Part shown: piece after piece, positions 44,362-53,254 of the stretch
Position numbering within the stretch: the stretch's first letter is position 1
Layout of the letters: every line of letters begins with the position of its first letter
Origin: Bacteroidota bacterium
GTDB lineage: Bacteria; Bacteroidota; Bacteroidia; Chitinophagales; Chitinophagaceae
Direction: 5' to 3'
Length of the DNA: 64,000 bases
NCBI GenBank assembly: GCA_016183765.1
Contig: JACPEA010000013.1
Location: 1-64,000 of the forward strand
Notes under the pieces: model-generated
Told to the model about the DNA's origin: nothing
Databases searched by the model: none
Seen by the model: only the letters and a program-made list of their open reading frames with translations
Made by a program: the position numbers and the translations under genes

Positions 44362-46413
44362 ATGTCTGAAGAAAAAAAATCCTTCAAACCATTTGTTGCT
44401 CCCGAAACGAATATGAAGGAACTTACTGTGAAATCCATCCTGGTGGGTAGTTTGTTCGGGGTCATTTTTGGAGCAGCTACTGTATACCTGGCGCTCAAAG
44501 CCGGTTTAACGGTTTCAGCCTCCATCCCGATTGCGGTGATCGCGATCACGCTGGGACGAAAATTTCTGAAGACAACCATTCTTGAGAACAATATCATCCA
44601 GACCACCGGCTCTGCAGGTGAAAGTATTGCTGCAGGTGTGGCGTTCACTTTACCCGGTTTCCTGTTCCTTTCTTCTCCCACCAGTGCCGAATATTTTAAC
44701 TACCTCACCATCCTGATCCTCGCGATCGTGGGTGGTTTGCTGGGTACCTTACTGATGGTACCCCTGCGCAAGGCACTGATCGTAAACGAACATGAGAATC
44801 TTCCTTATCCGGAAGGAACAGCCTGTGGTGATGTATTGAAAGCCGGGGAGAAAGGCGGCGATTTTGCCAAGACAGCTTTCTGGGGGCTCGGTGTGGCTTT
44901 TGCCTATGCCATCCTGCAGAAGATCCTGCACGTGATCGCTGAAACACCGTATTATGCCACTAAGCAGATCAATAAATTTTTTCCTTCGGCCAAAGTATCG
45001 GGTGAGATCACTCCGGAATATATGGGTGTGGGCTATATTATCGGTCCTAAGATCGCCGGTGTACTGGTGGCGGGTAGTGTGCTGAGCTGGATGGTCTTTA
45101 TCCCATTGCTGTCAACACTGGTGACCGGTGAAGTGATCGCAATGCAGCTGGCTAAACTGGGTTACCTGGCCGATATCACCAAACCCGGTGGTAAAGGCGG
45201 ATGGGATCCTGTAACGCATAGTTTTTCTGATTATTCAGCTGCCATCTATTATGCCTATATCCGCCAGGTAGGTGCTGGTGCAGTAACCGCAGGCGGCGTG
45301 ATCACTTTGCTGAAGACCATCCCTACCATTATCAAATCCATCAAAGGAAGTGTGGCTTCCCTGAAAGCCAATAACCAGCCGGGTGCTGCCAGCATTCTGC
45401 GTACCGAAAAAGACCTGAGCCTGAAAGTGGTGGGTGTCGGAAGCCTGGCATTGATCGTGCTTATCGCGGTATTGCCGCAGGTTCCGGGAGATAGTTTTAT
45501 CCAGAAATTACTGATCGGTGTACTGGTGATCCTGTTTGGTGCTTTGTTTGTGACCGTATCATCCCGTATTGTGGGCCTGATCGGTTCTTCCAATAACCCC
45601 ATCAGTGGTATGACCATTGCCACCGTAATGGGCACCAGCCTGATCTTCTTAAGCGTGGGCTGGACAGGGAAAGCTTTTGAACCCCTGGTACTGGTGGTAG
45701 GCGGTATGATCTGTATTGCGGCTGCCAATGCGGGTGCCACTTCGCAGGACCTGAAAAGTGGTTTCATCGTAGGTGCCACACCACGTAACCAGCAGATCGC
45801 TTTGTTCGTGGGCGCTATTGTTTCTTCGATCGTGATCGGTCTTACCGTAAAATTCCTCGACAGGCCCACTACCGAAATGGTACAGCAGGGTGTGCAGCAT
45901 GCCATCGGTTCTGATAAATATCCTGCACCACAGGCCACACTGATGGCTACGCTGATCAAAGGCATCCTGTCGCAGAACCTCGACTGGCAATATGTGGTGG
46001 TGGGCATTTTCCTGGCCATCACCATGGAGTTATGCGGTATCAAATCACTCAGTTTTGCCATCGGGGTATACCTGCCGCTGGCCACCACACTGCCTATCTT
46101 CATCGGTGGTGCTATCCGTGGTATTGTAGAAGCCAAACAAAAGAAAGAGAATATACAACTGAATGCAGAAGAGGAAGAACTGGGCAAGGGTAACCTGTTT
46201 GCTACCGGACTGGTAGCAGGGGGTGCCGTAGCCGGTGTGGTGATTGCATTCCTGGCGGGCTCCGACGGCGGTGAAAAATTCCTGAAAGCCATCAGTATGG
46301 AAGAAAGTATTGTTCATAATTTGTCGCAGGGTGGTTACTTCATATTGGGTGCCCTGTTCTTTGCTACCATGGGATTGATCCTCTACCGTGTGGCCAGTAA
46401 AAAAGCAGCCTGA
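44362..46413 (+). CDS. OPT family oligopeptide transporter
   Basis: 683 residues with about 15-16 membrane helices. The OPT signature is seen in ELTVKSILVGSLFGVIFGAA, the NIIQTTGSAGESIAAGVAFT motif and YPEGTACGDVL. These transporters couple peptide or metal-chelate uptake to protons. Divergent from the POT gene, so two unrelated peptide importers are side by side. A good terminator follows at 46485-46513. Confidence 0.93.
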   Translation: MSEEKKSFKPFVAPETNMKELTVKSILVGSLFGVIFGAATVYLALKAGLTVSASIPIAVIAITLGRKFLKTTILENNIIQTTGSAGESIAAGVAFTLPGFLFLSSPTSAEYFNYLTILILAIVGGLLGTLLMVPLRKALIVNEHENLPYPEGTACGDVLKAGEKGGDFAKTAFWGLGVAFAYAILQKILHVIAETPYYATKQINKFFPSAKVSGEITPEYMGVGYIIGPKIAGVLVAGSVLSWMVFIPLLSTLVTGEVIAMQLAKLGYLADITKPGGKGGWDPVTHSFSDYSAAIYYAYIRQVGAGAVTAGGVITLLKTIPTIIKSIKGSVASLKANNQPGAASILRTEKDLSLKVVGVGSLALIVLIAVLPQVPGDSFIQKLLIGVLVILFGALFVTVSSRIVGLIGSSNNPISGMTIATVMGTSLIFLSVGWTGKAFEPLVLVVGGMICIAAANAGATSQDLKSGFIVGATPRNQQIALFVGAIVSSIVIGLTVKFLDRPTTEMVQQGVQHAIGSDKYPAPQATLMATLIKGILSQNLDWQYVVVGIFLAITMELCGIKSLSFAIGVYLPLATTLPIFIGGAIRGIVEAKQKKENIQLNAEEEELGKGNLFATGLVAGGAVAGVVIAFLAGSDGGEKFLKAISMEESIVHNLSQGGYFILGALFFATMGLILYRVASKKAA

Positions 46414-46419
46414 TAAACC

Positions 46420-46463
46420 GTGCCTTTGTGCCTTGGTGTGTGAGATATTGCACACAAAGGCAC
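46420..46463. repeat. Inverted repeat after the OPT gene
   Basis: Perfect 11-bp arms GTGCCTTTGTG (46420-46430) and CACAAAGGCAC (46453-46463). A related GCGCCTTTGCGCCTTTGCG stretch lies at about 48585-48605 before the DUF1501 gene. Confidence 0.65.
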
Positions 46464-46484
46464 AAGAGCCGGAATCATATTCAC

Positions 46485-46513
46485 AAACCCGCTGTGTTTT
46501 ACAGCGGGTTTTT
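46485..46513 (+). terminator. Terminator after the OPT gene
   Basis: Perfect 11-bp stem AAACCCGCTGT/ACAGCGGGTTT with a 5-base loop, ending in a T run. Confidence 0.85.
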
Positions 46514-46578
46514 CATTACACATAATGCGAACGGTTAAACCTCTTTGTACCCATTGGGTCATACATAAAATTTACGCT

Positions 46579-48582
46579 ATGCATTTCCGGCGCATGTATC
46601 AAACATTCCTGGTGGGGGCTGGTATCACGGTGCTGTCTGCCTTTGTTCAGGGCCATCAGGATACCGCAGACCCCAGGCTGAATATGCCGTATAAAAAAAT
46701 GGGACTTACCCGGGAGCAGGCAGCGGCACACCTGTTGAACCGTTTCACTTTTGGTATTGAACCCGGGCAGGTGAAAGAAGTGGTGGACATGGGATTGGAT
46801 AACTGGCTGCTGCAGCAACTGGATGGAAACCTGCCGGATGAGGAAGTGAGCCGCCGGCTTCCTTCCACCAATTATGAGGCGTTGACGATGAACAATGAAG
46901 ACATCGTGAACCGTTACCTGAATGCAGGACAGATCATCCGTGTGGCGGCTAAAAATAATTTACTGAACAAAGATTCTGTCAGGAACCTCGATAAACCGGA
47001 ATACCGTGAACAGTTAAAAAAGCTGATGGATGCGCAGTGGTATAAACTGCCGCAGGAACTGCATCGCCAGCTGGTGAACCAGAAACTGATACGGGCGGCA
47101 TACGGGCAGAACCAGTTGCAGGAACTGCTCACTGATTTCTGGTTCAATCATTTCAATGTATCATTGACCAAGGGCCAGTGCCAGCAGTATGTACTCACTT
47201 ATGAACGCGATGCCATCCGACCGAATGTGCTGGGAAACTTCAGCACCTTGCTCGAAGCAACGGCCAAACATCCTGCGATGCTCGAATACCTGGATAATGC
47301 TTCCAGCGTAAGCATGGATAATGAACTGGCTCGCAGGCAGGAAAAAAATGCGATGGCCAGGCTGGCCAAACAAAGGTTACAGCAGGTAGCAGAGGATACC
47401 ACAAAACCCGGTGCCAAAATTCTGCAGCAAACCCTTGCTGCACGGAAAACGCAGGGACTGAATGAAAATTATGCCCGCGAGATCATGGAGCTGCATACGT
47501 TGGGTGTGGATGGGGGCTATACACAACAGGATGTGACCGCTGTAGCAAGGGCATTGACCGGCTGGGGTCTCAGGCCGATGTATAAGGAAGGACCAGGAAT
47601 ACGCCTGATGCAGGCAGCCAATCCAACCGTACTGGCACAAAGAGGTTTTGTAACGGAAGGTGATTTTATGTTCCGGGCGGATAAACATGATGAGCGTGCC
47701 AAAACCATTCTCGGACACAGTTTCCCGGCCAATGGCGGGTATGCGGAAGGCAAAGAAGTGTTACAGATGCTGGCCACACACCCATCCACAGCCAAATTCA
47801 TCAGCACCAAACTGGCTACCCGTTTTGTGAGCGATACGCCTTCTGCTGCCCTGGTGAACAGAATGGCGGACGCATTCCTGAAAAGCAATGGCAATATCCG
47901 AACCGTACTGATCACCATGGTGAACAGCAAAGAATTCTGGGATAAAAATGCACTGCGTGAAAAGGTAAAGTCGCCATTTGAGTTTGCAATCAGTGCCATC
48001 CGAGCCACCAATGCGGATGTGCAACAACCCTTCCAGATCTTTAACTGGTGCACAAGGATGGGACAACGTTTTTATTATTACCAGGCGCCAACAGGATTTC
48101 CCGACAGGGCCGGTTACTGGATCAATACTGGTTCATTGCTGAACCGGATGAATTTTGGACTGGCATTCGCTACCGGAAAGATACCCGGTGTTCAACTGAA
48201 CCTGGCCGCATTGAATAATAACCATGAACCGGAAAGTGCAGAAGCGGCGCTGATCACCTACAGTAAGATCTTATTGCCTGAACGCGACCAGGATGATAAT
48301 ATCCGCCGCCTTACAGCCATGGTGCGCGATACCAACCTGGAACAAAAGATCAGTGAAGCAGCCGATAAGAATACAGTCAATGCTGCCGACGGCGCCATGA
48401 TGCCGAAAGAGCTGATGGATATGCAACCCGGCAAAAAGACTCGCGCAGAAAGAAACAATGAAAAGAAAGCACTGGGTAAAAAGAACCTGCCGGTAACCAC
48501 TGTATATGTAGCAGGGAACACCAACACGGTATCGCAGGTAACCGGTATCATCATCGGTTCCCCTGAATTCCAAAGAAAGTAA
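46579..48582 (+). CDS. DUF1800 domain protein, exported
   Basis: About 667 residues from the ATG at 46579, which gives a signal peptide (MHFRRMYQTFLVGAGITVLS). An in-frame ATG at 46525 would prefix 18 residues and is less likely. The DUF1800 features are the N-terminal AAAHLLNRFTFGIEPGQVKEV, WFNHFNVSL, the ENYAREIMELHTLGVDGGYT motif and the C-terminal FYYYQAPTGFPDRAGYW. Function is not established; it almost always sits before a DUF1501 gene, as here, and the pair is thought to act together outside the cytoplasm. Confidence 0.88.
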   Translation: MHFRRMYQTFLVGAGITVLSAFVQGHQDTADPRLNMPYKKMGLTREQAAAHLLNRFTFGIEPGQVKEVVDMGLDNWLLQQLDGNLPDEEVSRRLPSTNYEALTMNNEDIVNRYLNAGQIIRVAAKNNLLNKDSVRNLDKPEYREQLKKLMDAQWYKLPQELHRQLVNQKLIRAAYGQNQLQELLTDFWFNHFNVSLTKGQCQQYVLTYERDAIRPNVLGNFSTLLEATAKHPAMLEYLDNASSVSMDNELARRQEKNAMARLAKQRLQQVAEDTTKPGAKILQQTLAARKTQGLNENYAREIMELHTLGVDGGYTQQDVTAVARALTGWGLRPMYKEGPGIRLMQAANPTVLAQRGFVTEGDFMFRADKHDERAKTILGHSFPANGGYAEGKEVLQMLATHPSTAKFISTKLATRFVSDTPSAALVNRMADAFLKSNGNIRTVLITMVNSKEFWDKNALREKVKSPFEFAISAIRATNADVQQPFQIFNWCTRMGQRFYYYQAPTGFPDRAGYWINTGSLLNRMNFGLAFATGKIPGVQLNLAALNNNHEPESAEAALITYSKILLPERDQDDNIRRLTAMVRDTNLEQKISEAADKNTVNAADGAMMPKELMDMQPGKKTRAERNNEKKALGKKNLPVTTVYVAGNTNTVSQVTGIIIGSPEFQRK

Positions 48583-48638
48583 CCCGCGCCTTTGCGCCTT
48601 TGCGAGAGGATTTTCTGCAGAGGCGCCAGGACGTACAA

Positions 48639-49907
48639 ATGAATCGTATGGTCAATCGCAGAGCATTTATGAAATCAGGCGCCCTGGCGCTGTTTGCGGC
48701 AGGTTTCGGTGGTGTACCCGCTTTTATAGCCAGGGCTGCCGATAGCGGTAAGATCCTGTTACCGTATAAAAAGAATAAAGTGCTGGTCTGCATTTTTCAA
48801 CGTGGTGCCATGGACGGATTGATGGCGGTGAGTCCTTATGCAGATGCACACCTGAAAGCTTTACGTCCCACTTTGTATATGAGTCCGGCAGAAACCGAAG
48901 GCAGGATGTTAGACCTCGATGGCCGTTTTGCCCTGCACCCTTCGCTGGCAGCTTTCCAGCCTTTTTTTACGGAGGGCCGTATGGCCATCGTACATGGCGT
49001 AGGAAGTCCGAACAATACCCGCAGCCATTTTGATGCGCAGGACTACATGGAAAGTGGCACCCCATTCAGTAAAAGCACCAGCAGCGGCTGGTTAAACCGG
49101 GCCGTGGGTTTGTTGGGACATGAAGGAACACCTTTCCGTGCCGTAAGCCTTACCAGCTCGCTGCCAAGAAGCCTGTATGGCGATCAGGAATCGTTGGCCA
49201 TCAATAACCTGCAGGAGTTTGCTATTCAGATGCGAGGCAACCCCCTGGCTACCAGCCTGGCATCCCGGTCGTTCGAGCAGTTGTACGATCAGACTTCCAG
49301 CCAGATCCTGAACAGAACGGGCAAAGAAAGTTTTGATGCGATCAGGATGCTGAATGTGAACAATATCAAAAACTATCAGCCTGCTAATGGCGCAGTATAT
49401 CCTAATTCACCGCTTGGCAATGCACTGAAGCAGATCGCCATACTGATCAAGATGGATGTGGGGATGGAAGTGGCATTTGCGGAAAGTGGCGGATGGGATA
49501 CCCATTTTGGCCAGGGTACGGTGAATGGCGCATTGGCACGTAACCTGAAAGATTTCAGCGACAGCATCGCCGCTTTCTGGAAAGATGTGGATGCTTACCA
49601 GGATGATGTTACCGTGATGACCATGACCGAGTTCGGTCGCACCGCACACCAGAACGGAACCGGTGGCACCGATCATGGAAGGGCCAGCTGCCTGTTTGTA
49701 TTGGGCAATGATGTGCAGGGTGGAAAAGTTTACAACAACATGAAAACTTTGGCCAAAGAAGAACTGGAAGATGGCAGGGATCTGCCGGTGAGTACGGATT
49801 TCCGTTCCGTGTTCAGTTCGGTGGCCAATGGGCATCTGAAGATACATGATGACAGTAAACTATTTCCGGGCTGGGAGGGAAAAGGGTTTGGGTTGATGAA
49901 AGGGTAG
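48639..49907 (+). CDS. DUF1501 domain protein (sulfatase-like fold), Tat-type signal
   Basis: About 422 residues from the ATG at 48639. The start MNRMVNRRAFMKSGALALF has the twin-arginine pattern RRxFMK followed by a hydrophobic stretch, so Tat export is likely. The DUF1501 body includes KVLVCIFQRGAMDGL, GVGSPNNTRSHFDAQDYME, ESGGWDTHFGQG and MTMTEFGRTAHQNGTGGTDH, with conserved Asp/His residues that resemble alkaline phosphatase or sulfatase metal ligands. It follows the DUF1800 gene by 56 bases. Activity unknown. Confidence 0.9.
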   Translation: MNRMVNRRAFMKSGALALFAAGFGGVPAFIARAADSGKILLPYKKNKVLVCIFQRGAMDGLMAVSPYADAHLKALRPTLYMSPAETEGRMLDLDGRFALHPSLAAFQPFFTEGRMAIVHGVGSPNNTRSHFDAQDYMESGTPFSKSTSSGWLNRAVGLLGHEGTPFRAVSLTSSLPRSLYGDQESLAINNLQEFAIQMRGNPLATSLASRSFEQLYDQTSSQILNRTGKESFDAIRMLNVNNIKNYQPANGAVYPNSPLGNALKQIAILIKMDVGMEVAFAESGGWDTHFGQGTVNGALARNLKDFSDSIAAFWKDVDAYQDDVTVMTMTEFGRTAHQNGTGGTDHGRASCLFVLGNDVQGGKVYNNMKTLAKEELEDGRDLPVSTDFRSVFSSVANGHLKIHDDSKLFPGWEGKGFGLMKG

Positions 49908-50227
49908 ATGAACAGAAGACTGCGAAAACAAGCCTGCTGTCTGATCCTTCACAGTCCTGTCTTTTTTGTATAATTCGGGTGAGGCGTTTTAGCTTTTTTA
50001 GAACGCATTTTCCCGAAAGACATTTTTATGAGTTGATCACCTGCACCACTCATAACAATCGTCATCAGGATCAGGTAAAAGAATTCAGATTTTTCCTGCT
50101 TGGGAAACAATCAATAGGTGCCAGCCGGTAGGATACCAAACCTGCTATTATGAATGTGGGGGCATGTTTTGAAATATTTCATCATCGCGCAGGATCAGCT
50201 GAAATACAGTAATAAATGACAACCCTT
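49908..50227. other. Spacer of about 320 bases with no recognised gene
   Basis: No credible reading frame, RNA or repeat was found. It separates the convergent DUF1501 gene and the toxin-antitoxin locus and is more AT-rich than the DUF1501 gene. Confidence 0.4.
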
Positions 50228-51175
50228 TCACGAAAGACATGCATACCGTGTTGCCAGTATCTTTTTGAACCGGTCCTGATACCCGGCTGATAGGAATGAG
50301 CGATCGATCCACCGGAATGCAACCGGACGGTTTTTTTCAAAGCGCAGCAGGGTAGATCTGATCTGCCGTTCATTCAGACCCAATCCTGCACCAAAACGTA
50401 CAAAATGTTCCCTGCGCAGTTTTTTCTTTTTGCCTTCCATTGGCAAAGCCAGTTCTTCTGTGTCGGCAGGATTGACAAGTGTTACATTCAGCAGGTCGTA
50501 GGCGGGCGACAGGTGCCAGCCACCATCGTCGTGAATGAGCGAAAAATTTTTCAGGTGCATATCGTTGTTCCCGGTGAGGAAACTAAAGATGCTGATCTCG
50601 AAAAGATACAGTTTATCCAGCAGCGTATTGTCAGAGAAAGCATCGATGCCCTTGCCGATCTTTTCCATGGAGCTTTTGTATTTATCTGCTGCTTCCAGCA
50701 GCTGGAACATATCAAGCATATGGATCTTACCGCCTTTCTCCGTGCGATCGATCCGTTTGGTTATATAGCAGAGTTCCCCGCTTTGTAACCTGATCAGGCT
50801 GGAAGGAACAACCGGGATGCTGAATGCTTCTGCTATTCGCATGGTTATATGTTCATTCTGTGGCATTTCGAGGTAGTACCCGGATGGGGGCTTTATAATA
50901 TAATTGCCGCCCAGTACGCCTACTACAGAAAGTCGTTTATGGCCGGTGTTGGCCATGGTATCTTCCAGCAGGCTAAGAGAAAGTTTGGGTTGAACGCCCG
51001 GAACCGCAATGCTTTTTTCCACTACCTGTTTGGCAAGTGCGGCCATTTCATCAAGCGAATAGTTCAATTCAGGCGCTTCGGGCGTACCAAAAAAGAGGGT
51101 GCTGCAGGAGTCATGAAAATCCGCTTCGCTGTTGGCAGGCAGTGGCTCATAACAATATAGACAAGGTTTAGTCAT
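50228..51175 (-). CDS. HipT-like/HipA C-terminal Ser/Thr kinase toxin
   Basis: About 315 residues from the ATG at 51175. The protein opens with a short Cys/His cluster (C5, C8, H21, C24) that may bind zinc, then the HipA-type kinase core: phosphate-binding loop IAVPGVQPKLSL, ATP-lysine strand YIIKPP, NEHITMRIA, catalytic loop GNNDMHLKNFSLI and metal-binding SPAYDLLN. All residues expected for activity look present. E. coli HipA phosphorylates glutamyl-tRNA synthetase and HipT tryptophanyl-tRNA synthetase; the target here is unknown. It lacks the N-terminal subdomain 1, which is encoded separately by the overlapping upstream gene (8-base overlap). Confidence 0.85.
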   Translation of the reverse strand: MTKPCLYCYEPLPANSEADFHDSCSTLFFGTPEAPELNYSLDEMAALAKQVVEKSIAVPGVQPKLSLSLLEDTMANTGHKRLSVVGVLGGNYIIKPPSGYYLEMPQNEHITMRIAEAFSIPVVPSSLIRLQSGELCYITKRIDRTEKGGKIHMLDMFQLLEAADKYKSSMEKIGKGIDAFSDNTLLDKLYLFEISIFSFLTGNNDMHLKNFSLIHDDGGWHLSPAYDLLNVTLVNPADTEELALPMEGKKKKLRREHFVRFGAGLGLNERQIRSTLLRFEKNRPVAFRWIDRSFLSAGYQDRFKKILATRYACLS

Positions 51176-51500
51176 TCCCTGATTTCTTCGGTTGAACACT
51201 GACCGCACCTATGCAGTTCCGGCAACAGGCCAGTAGTAATCCCATGCGGTCGTTGGGGTTGAGTTTCCAGTTTTTGCTGGCTATATCCAGCAGCCAGCCC
51301 TCGGGTATCAGGCCCTCAAAAAAAGCGAATAACCGCTTATCTCTGTAAGGCTCCGTTCTTAGCGGCATGGTTAGGGTAATGGGTTCGGATCCTGTAGCTT
51401 CCAGGTAAGACGGGTGATAAAGGAAAATGTATTCTCCCTCATAGGTTTCTGTAATGGTTCCGGCTATATGGTTGTCATATAATACATTTCCCTGTCTCAT
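51168..51500 (-). CDS. HipS-like protein (free HipA N-terminal subdomain)
   Basis: 110 residues corresponding to the HipA N-terminal domain: VLYDNHIAGTITET, PITLTMPLRTEPY, LFAFFEGLIPEGW (the F-x-N/G-L-L/I-P-E motif) and the last strand NCIGAVSVQP. In full-length HipA this is fused to the kinase. As a separate protein it is like HipS of the HipBST system, which works as the antitoxin. It overlaps hipB by 4 bases and the kinase gene by 8, so all three are probably translated together. Confidence 0.82.
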   Translation of the reverse strand: MRQGNVLYDNHIAGTITETYEGEYIFLYHPSYLEATGSEPITLTMPLRTEPYRDKRLFAFFEGLIPEGWLLDIASKNWKLNPNDRMGLLLACCRNCIGAVSVQPKKSGND

Positions 51501-51724
51501 TCTGTCGCCGGTTCTTTTGCATTCAGTTCACGGCTGCTGACCGGCGCCAGTTCATGTCCGAACATTTTTAATACCTGGTTCACTTTCTCAAGTTGCAGGG
51601 TGAGTTTTCCCTGTTCTATCTTACGAAGAACCGTAAGTGCAACTCCTGCCCGTTCAGCAAATTCCTGCTGGCTCAAGGCGGTTTTTTTTCGTCTTCGTTT
51701 AACAAATTCTGCAAGCCGTTCCAT
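51497..51724 (-). CDS. HipB-like XRE-family antitoxin/repressor
   Basis: 75 residues with one helix-turn-helix (about 7-60: LSQQEFAERAGVALTVLRKIEQGK, core KMFGHEL). It resembles HipB and should bind the palindrome upstream and autoregulate the operon, helping to neutralise the kinase. First gene of the locus. Confidence 0.85.
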   Translation of the reverse strand: MERLAEFVKRRRKKTALSQQEFAERAGVALTVLRKIEQGKLTLQLEKVNQVLKMFGHELAPVSSRELNAKEPATE

Positions 51725-51840
51725 AGGTTATATGCTTTCGAATATAATTTATATAAAATTACTATTTTTATATTCAATTAAATATAAAAATATTCTGAAT
51801 AATATAATTATATGTATTTGAGTATAATATTATTGCAATT
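51725..51840 (-). promoter_or_regulatory. AT-rich control region of the hip locus with a perfect dyad
   Basis: The arms TATTTTTATA (51763-51772) and TATAAAAATA (51783-51792) are perfect complements with a 10-base spacer, about 40 bases ahead of the hipB ATG. HipB proteins bind such dyads. The region is strikingly AT-rich compared with its neighbours. Confidence 0.5.
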
Positions 51841-51845
51841 TCTAC

Positions 51846-51888
51846 ATCGTATACCGCCATTGAAGAATCGTATACCGGCCATTGAAGA
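51846..51888. repeat. Tandem 21/22-bp direct repeat
   Basis: ATCGTATACCGCCATTGAAGA (51846-51866) is repeated at 51867-51888 with one extra G. The rest of 51841-52096 shows no gene. Confidence 0.75.
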
Positions 51889-52038
51889 TATGTTAGGCTG
51901 TAACGGGCAGGTCAAAGCCGTTTTGTGAATATACCGAAAAAGGGTGGGTAAGGGTTAGTGCCGGCTTACAGCAAGCTGTTCCGGGTTTTGGGGAAAGGCA
52001 AAATTTTCCAAACTATCTTCTGCATCATGTGTATGTTA

Positions 52039-52068
52039 TTGAATACCGGCTGTTCCGGAGTAATTTCG
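52039..52068 (+). promoter_or_regulatory. Candidate promoter of the FUSC-like gene
   Basis: TTG (52039-52041), a 19-base spacer and TAATTTCG (52061-52068), one mismatch from the -7 consensus. Transcription would begin about 20 bases ahead of the TTG start at 52097. Confidence 0.35.
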
Positions 52069-52096
52069 TTCCGGTAGCACTTTAATCACCACCAAA

Positions 52097-53191
52097 TTGA
52101 ACAGACGCACCCGTTATATCATCCGCCGCGAATTACGCTCATTGCTCGAGTTGAAAAAAACAGAGCGGCTCTGGCATATCCCCTTGCTGGCAGGTCTTTG
52201 TGTGGGTTTACCCTTATTGGTGGGCCTGTTCTTTGGCCGGCTGAACGAGGCCCTGCTGGCCTGTACGGGCGGCCTGGTGATCCTGTATATCCCGACCACC
52301 CATATTGCTGCCCGGATGCGTACCATGATTTTATGCTCGCTGGGTTTTATGGTTGCGTTTTCGGTGGGACTGGCATTCAGTTTCAATCCCTGGTTATCCT
52401 CTTTCATGCTGGGGGTTCTTTCCTTTGCGGTGCACTGGATCACCCGTCGTTTTTACAGGAGGCCTCCGGGTAATTTCTTTTTCATCATGCTGCTGTCCAT
52501 GGCCAGTTGTATGCCCTATCAACCCGAAACGATCGTTTTTAAAACAGCCATGGTAGGCCTGGGCGCTTTACTGGCCTGTGTGCTGGCATTTTTGTATACG
52601 TTACTGGTCATCCGGAAATATCCTCCGCAACAGGCCGTAGCTTCCCATGCAGTGAGACAGCAACCTTTTGCCGGCGTCGTCACTTCTTCCGTGATCGGCC
52701 TGGTAATGGGAACCTCCCTGCTGATAGCTTACCTGTTGCAACTGGACAATCCTTACTGGATCCCTATTTCCTGTATCGCCGTTATGCAGGGCGCTGATCA
52801 GCGCCACGTTTTTCAGAGAAGTCTGCAACGGATATTGGGAACATTTATCGGGCTGGGTTTTGCCTGGCTGATCCTCTCTTTTCATCCGGGTGCCTTGGCG
52901 GTTTGCCTGAGTATCCTGTTGCTGCAATTTATTGTGGAGATGCTGGTAGTACGGCATTATGGCCTTGCGGTGATCTTTATCACCCCGCTTACCTTACTGC
53001 TGGCCGAAGCAGGAAAAGCCATGACAGCCAACCCGGCCGTGTTGATCTCTGCACGTTTTATTGATATTGTACTGGGTAGCCTGATAGGTGCCTTGGGCGG
53101 ATGGGTATTGTATCACCGTGAGCTGCATTTAAGGGCCACAAGGGAATTGCGTAAAGCAAGGATAGCGGTGAGGAATTTAATGAGTGAATGA
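52097..53191 (+). CDS. FUSC-family/aromatic-acid-exporter-like membrane protein
   Basis: 364 residues with about ten membrane helices in two blocks (about 28-170 and 198-340), matching the FUSC/YccS/ArAE pattern; the second block contains the typical LQLDNPYWIPISCIAVMQG, RSLQRILGTFIGLGFAWLIL region. The start is a TTG: the frame is closed upstream at 52061 and there is no ATG before the first helix. Substrate unknown. The 3' end enters the GAGTGAATGA repeat. Confidence 0.82.
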   Translation: MNRRTRYIIRRELRSLLELKKTERLWHIPLLAGLCVGLPLLVGLFFGRLNEALLACTGGLVILYIPTTHIAARMRTMILCSLGFMVAFSVGLAFSFNPWLSSFMLGVLSFAVHWITRRFYRRPPGNFFFIMLLSMASCMPYQPETIVFKTAMVGLGALLACVLAFLYTLLVIRKYPPQQAVASHAVRQQPFAGVVTSSVIGLVMGTSLLIAYLLQLDNPYWIPISCIAVMQGADQRHVFQRSLQRILGTFIGLGFAWLILSFHPGALAVCLSILLLQFIVEMLVVRHYGLAVIFITPLTLLLAEAGKAMTANPAVLISARFIDIVLGSLIGALGGWVLYHRELHLRATRELRKARIAVRNLMSE

Positions 53192-53236
53192 GTGAATGAG
53201 TGAATGAGTGAATGAGTGAATGAGTGGATGAGTGAA
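53176..53236. repeat. GAGTGAATGA simple repeat at the end of the FUSC-like gene
   Basis: About seven copies of the octamer GAGTGAAT follow one another; the first copies encode the last codons of the FUSC-like gene. The complement (CATTCACTCATTCACTCATT) lies at about 53559-53580, just after acs. Confidence 0.85.
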
Positions 53237-53254
53237 TGGGAAAGAAAAAAATCA

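Noticed and set aside
45255..46292. 345-codon minus-strand frame opposite the OPT transporter gene
   Set aside because: It is rich in Pro, Thr and Ser with no domain, and lies completely inside a clear transporter gene.
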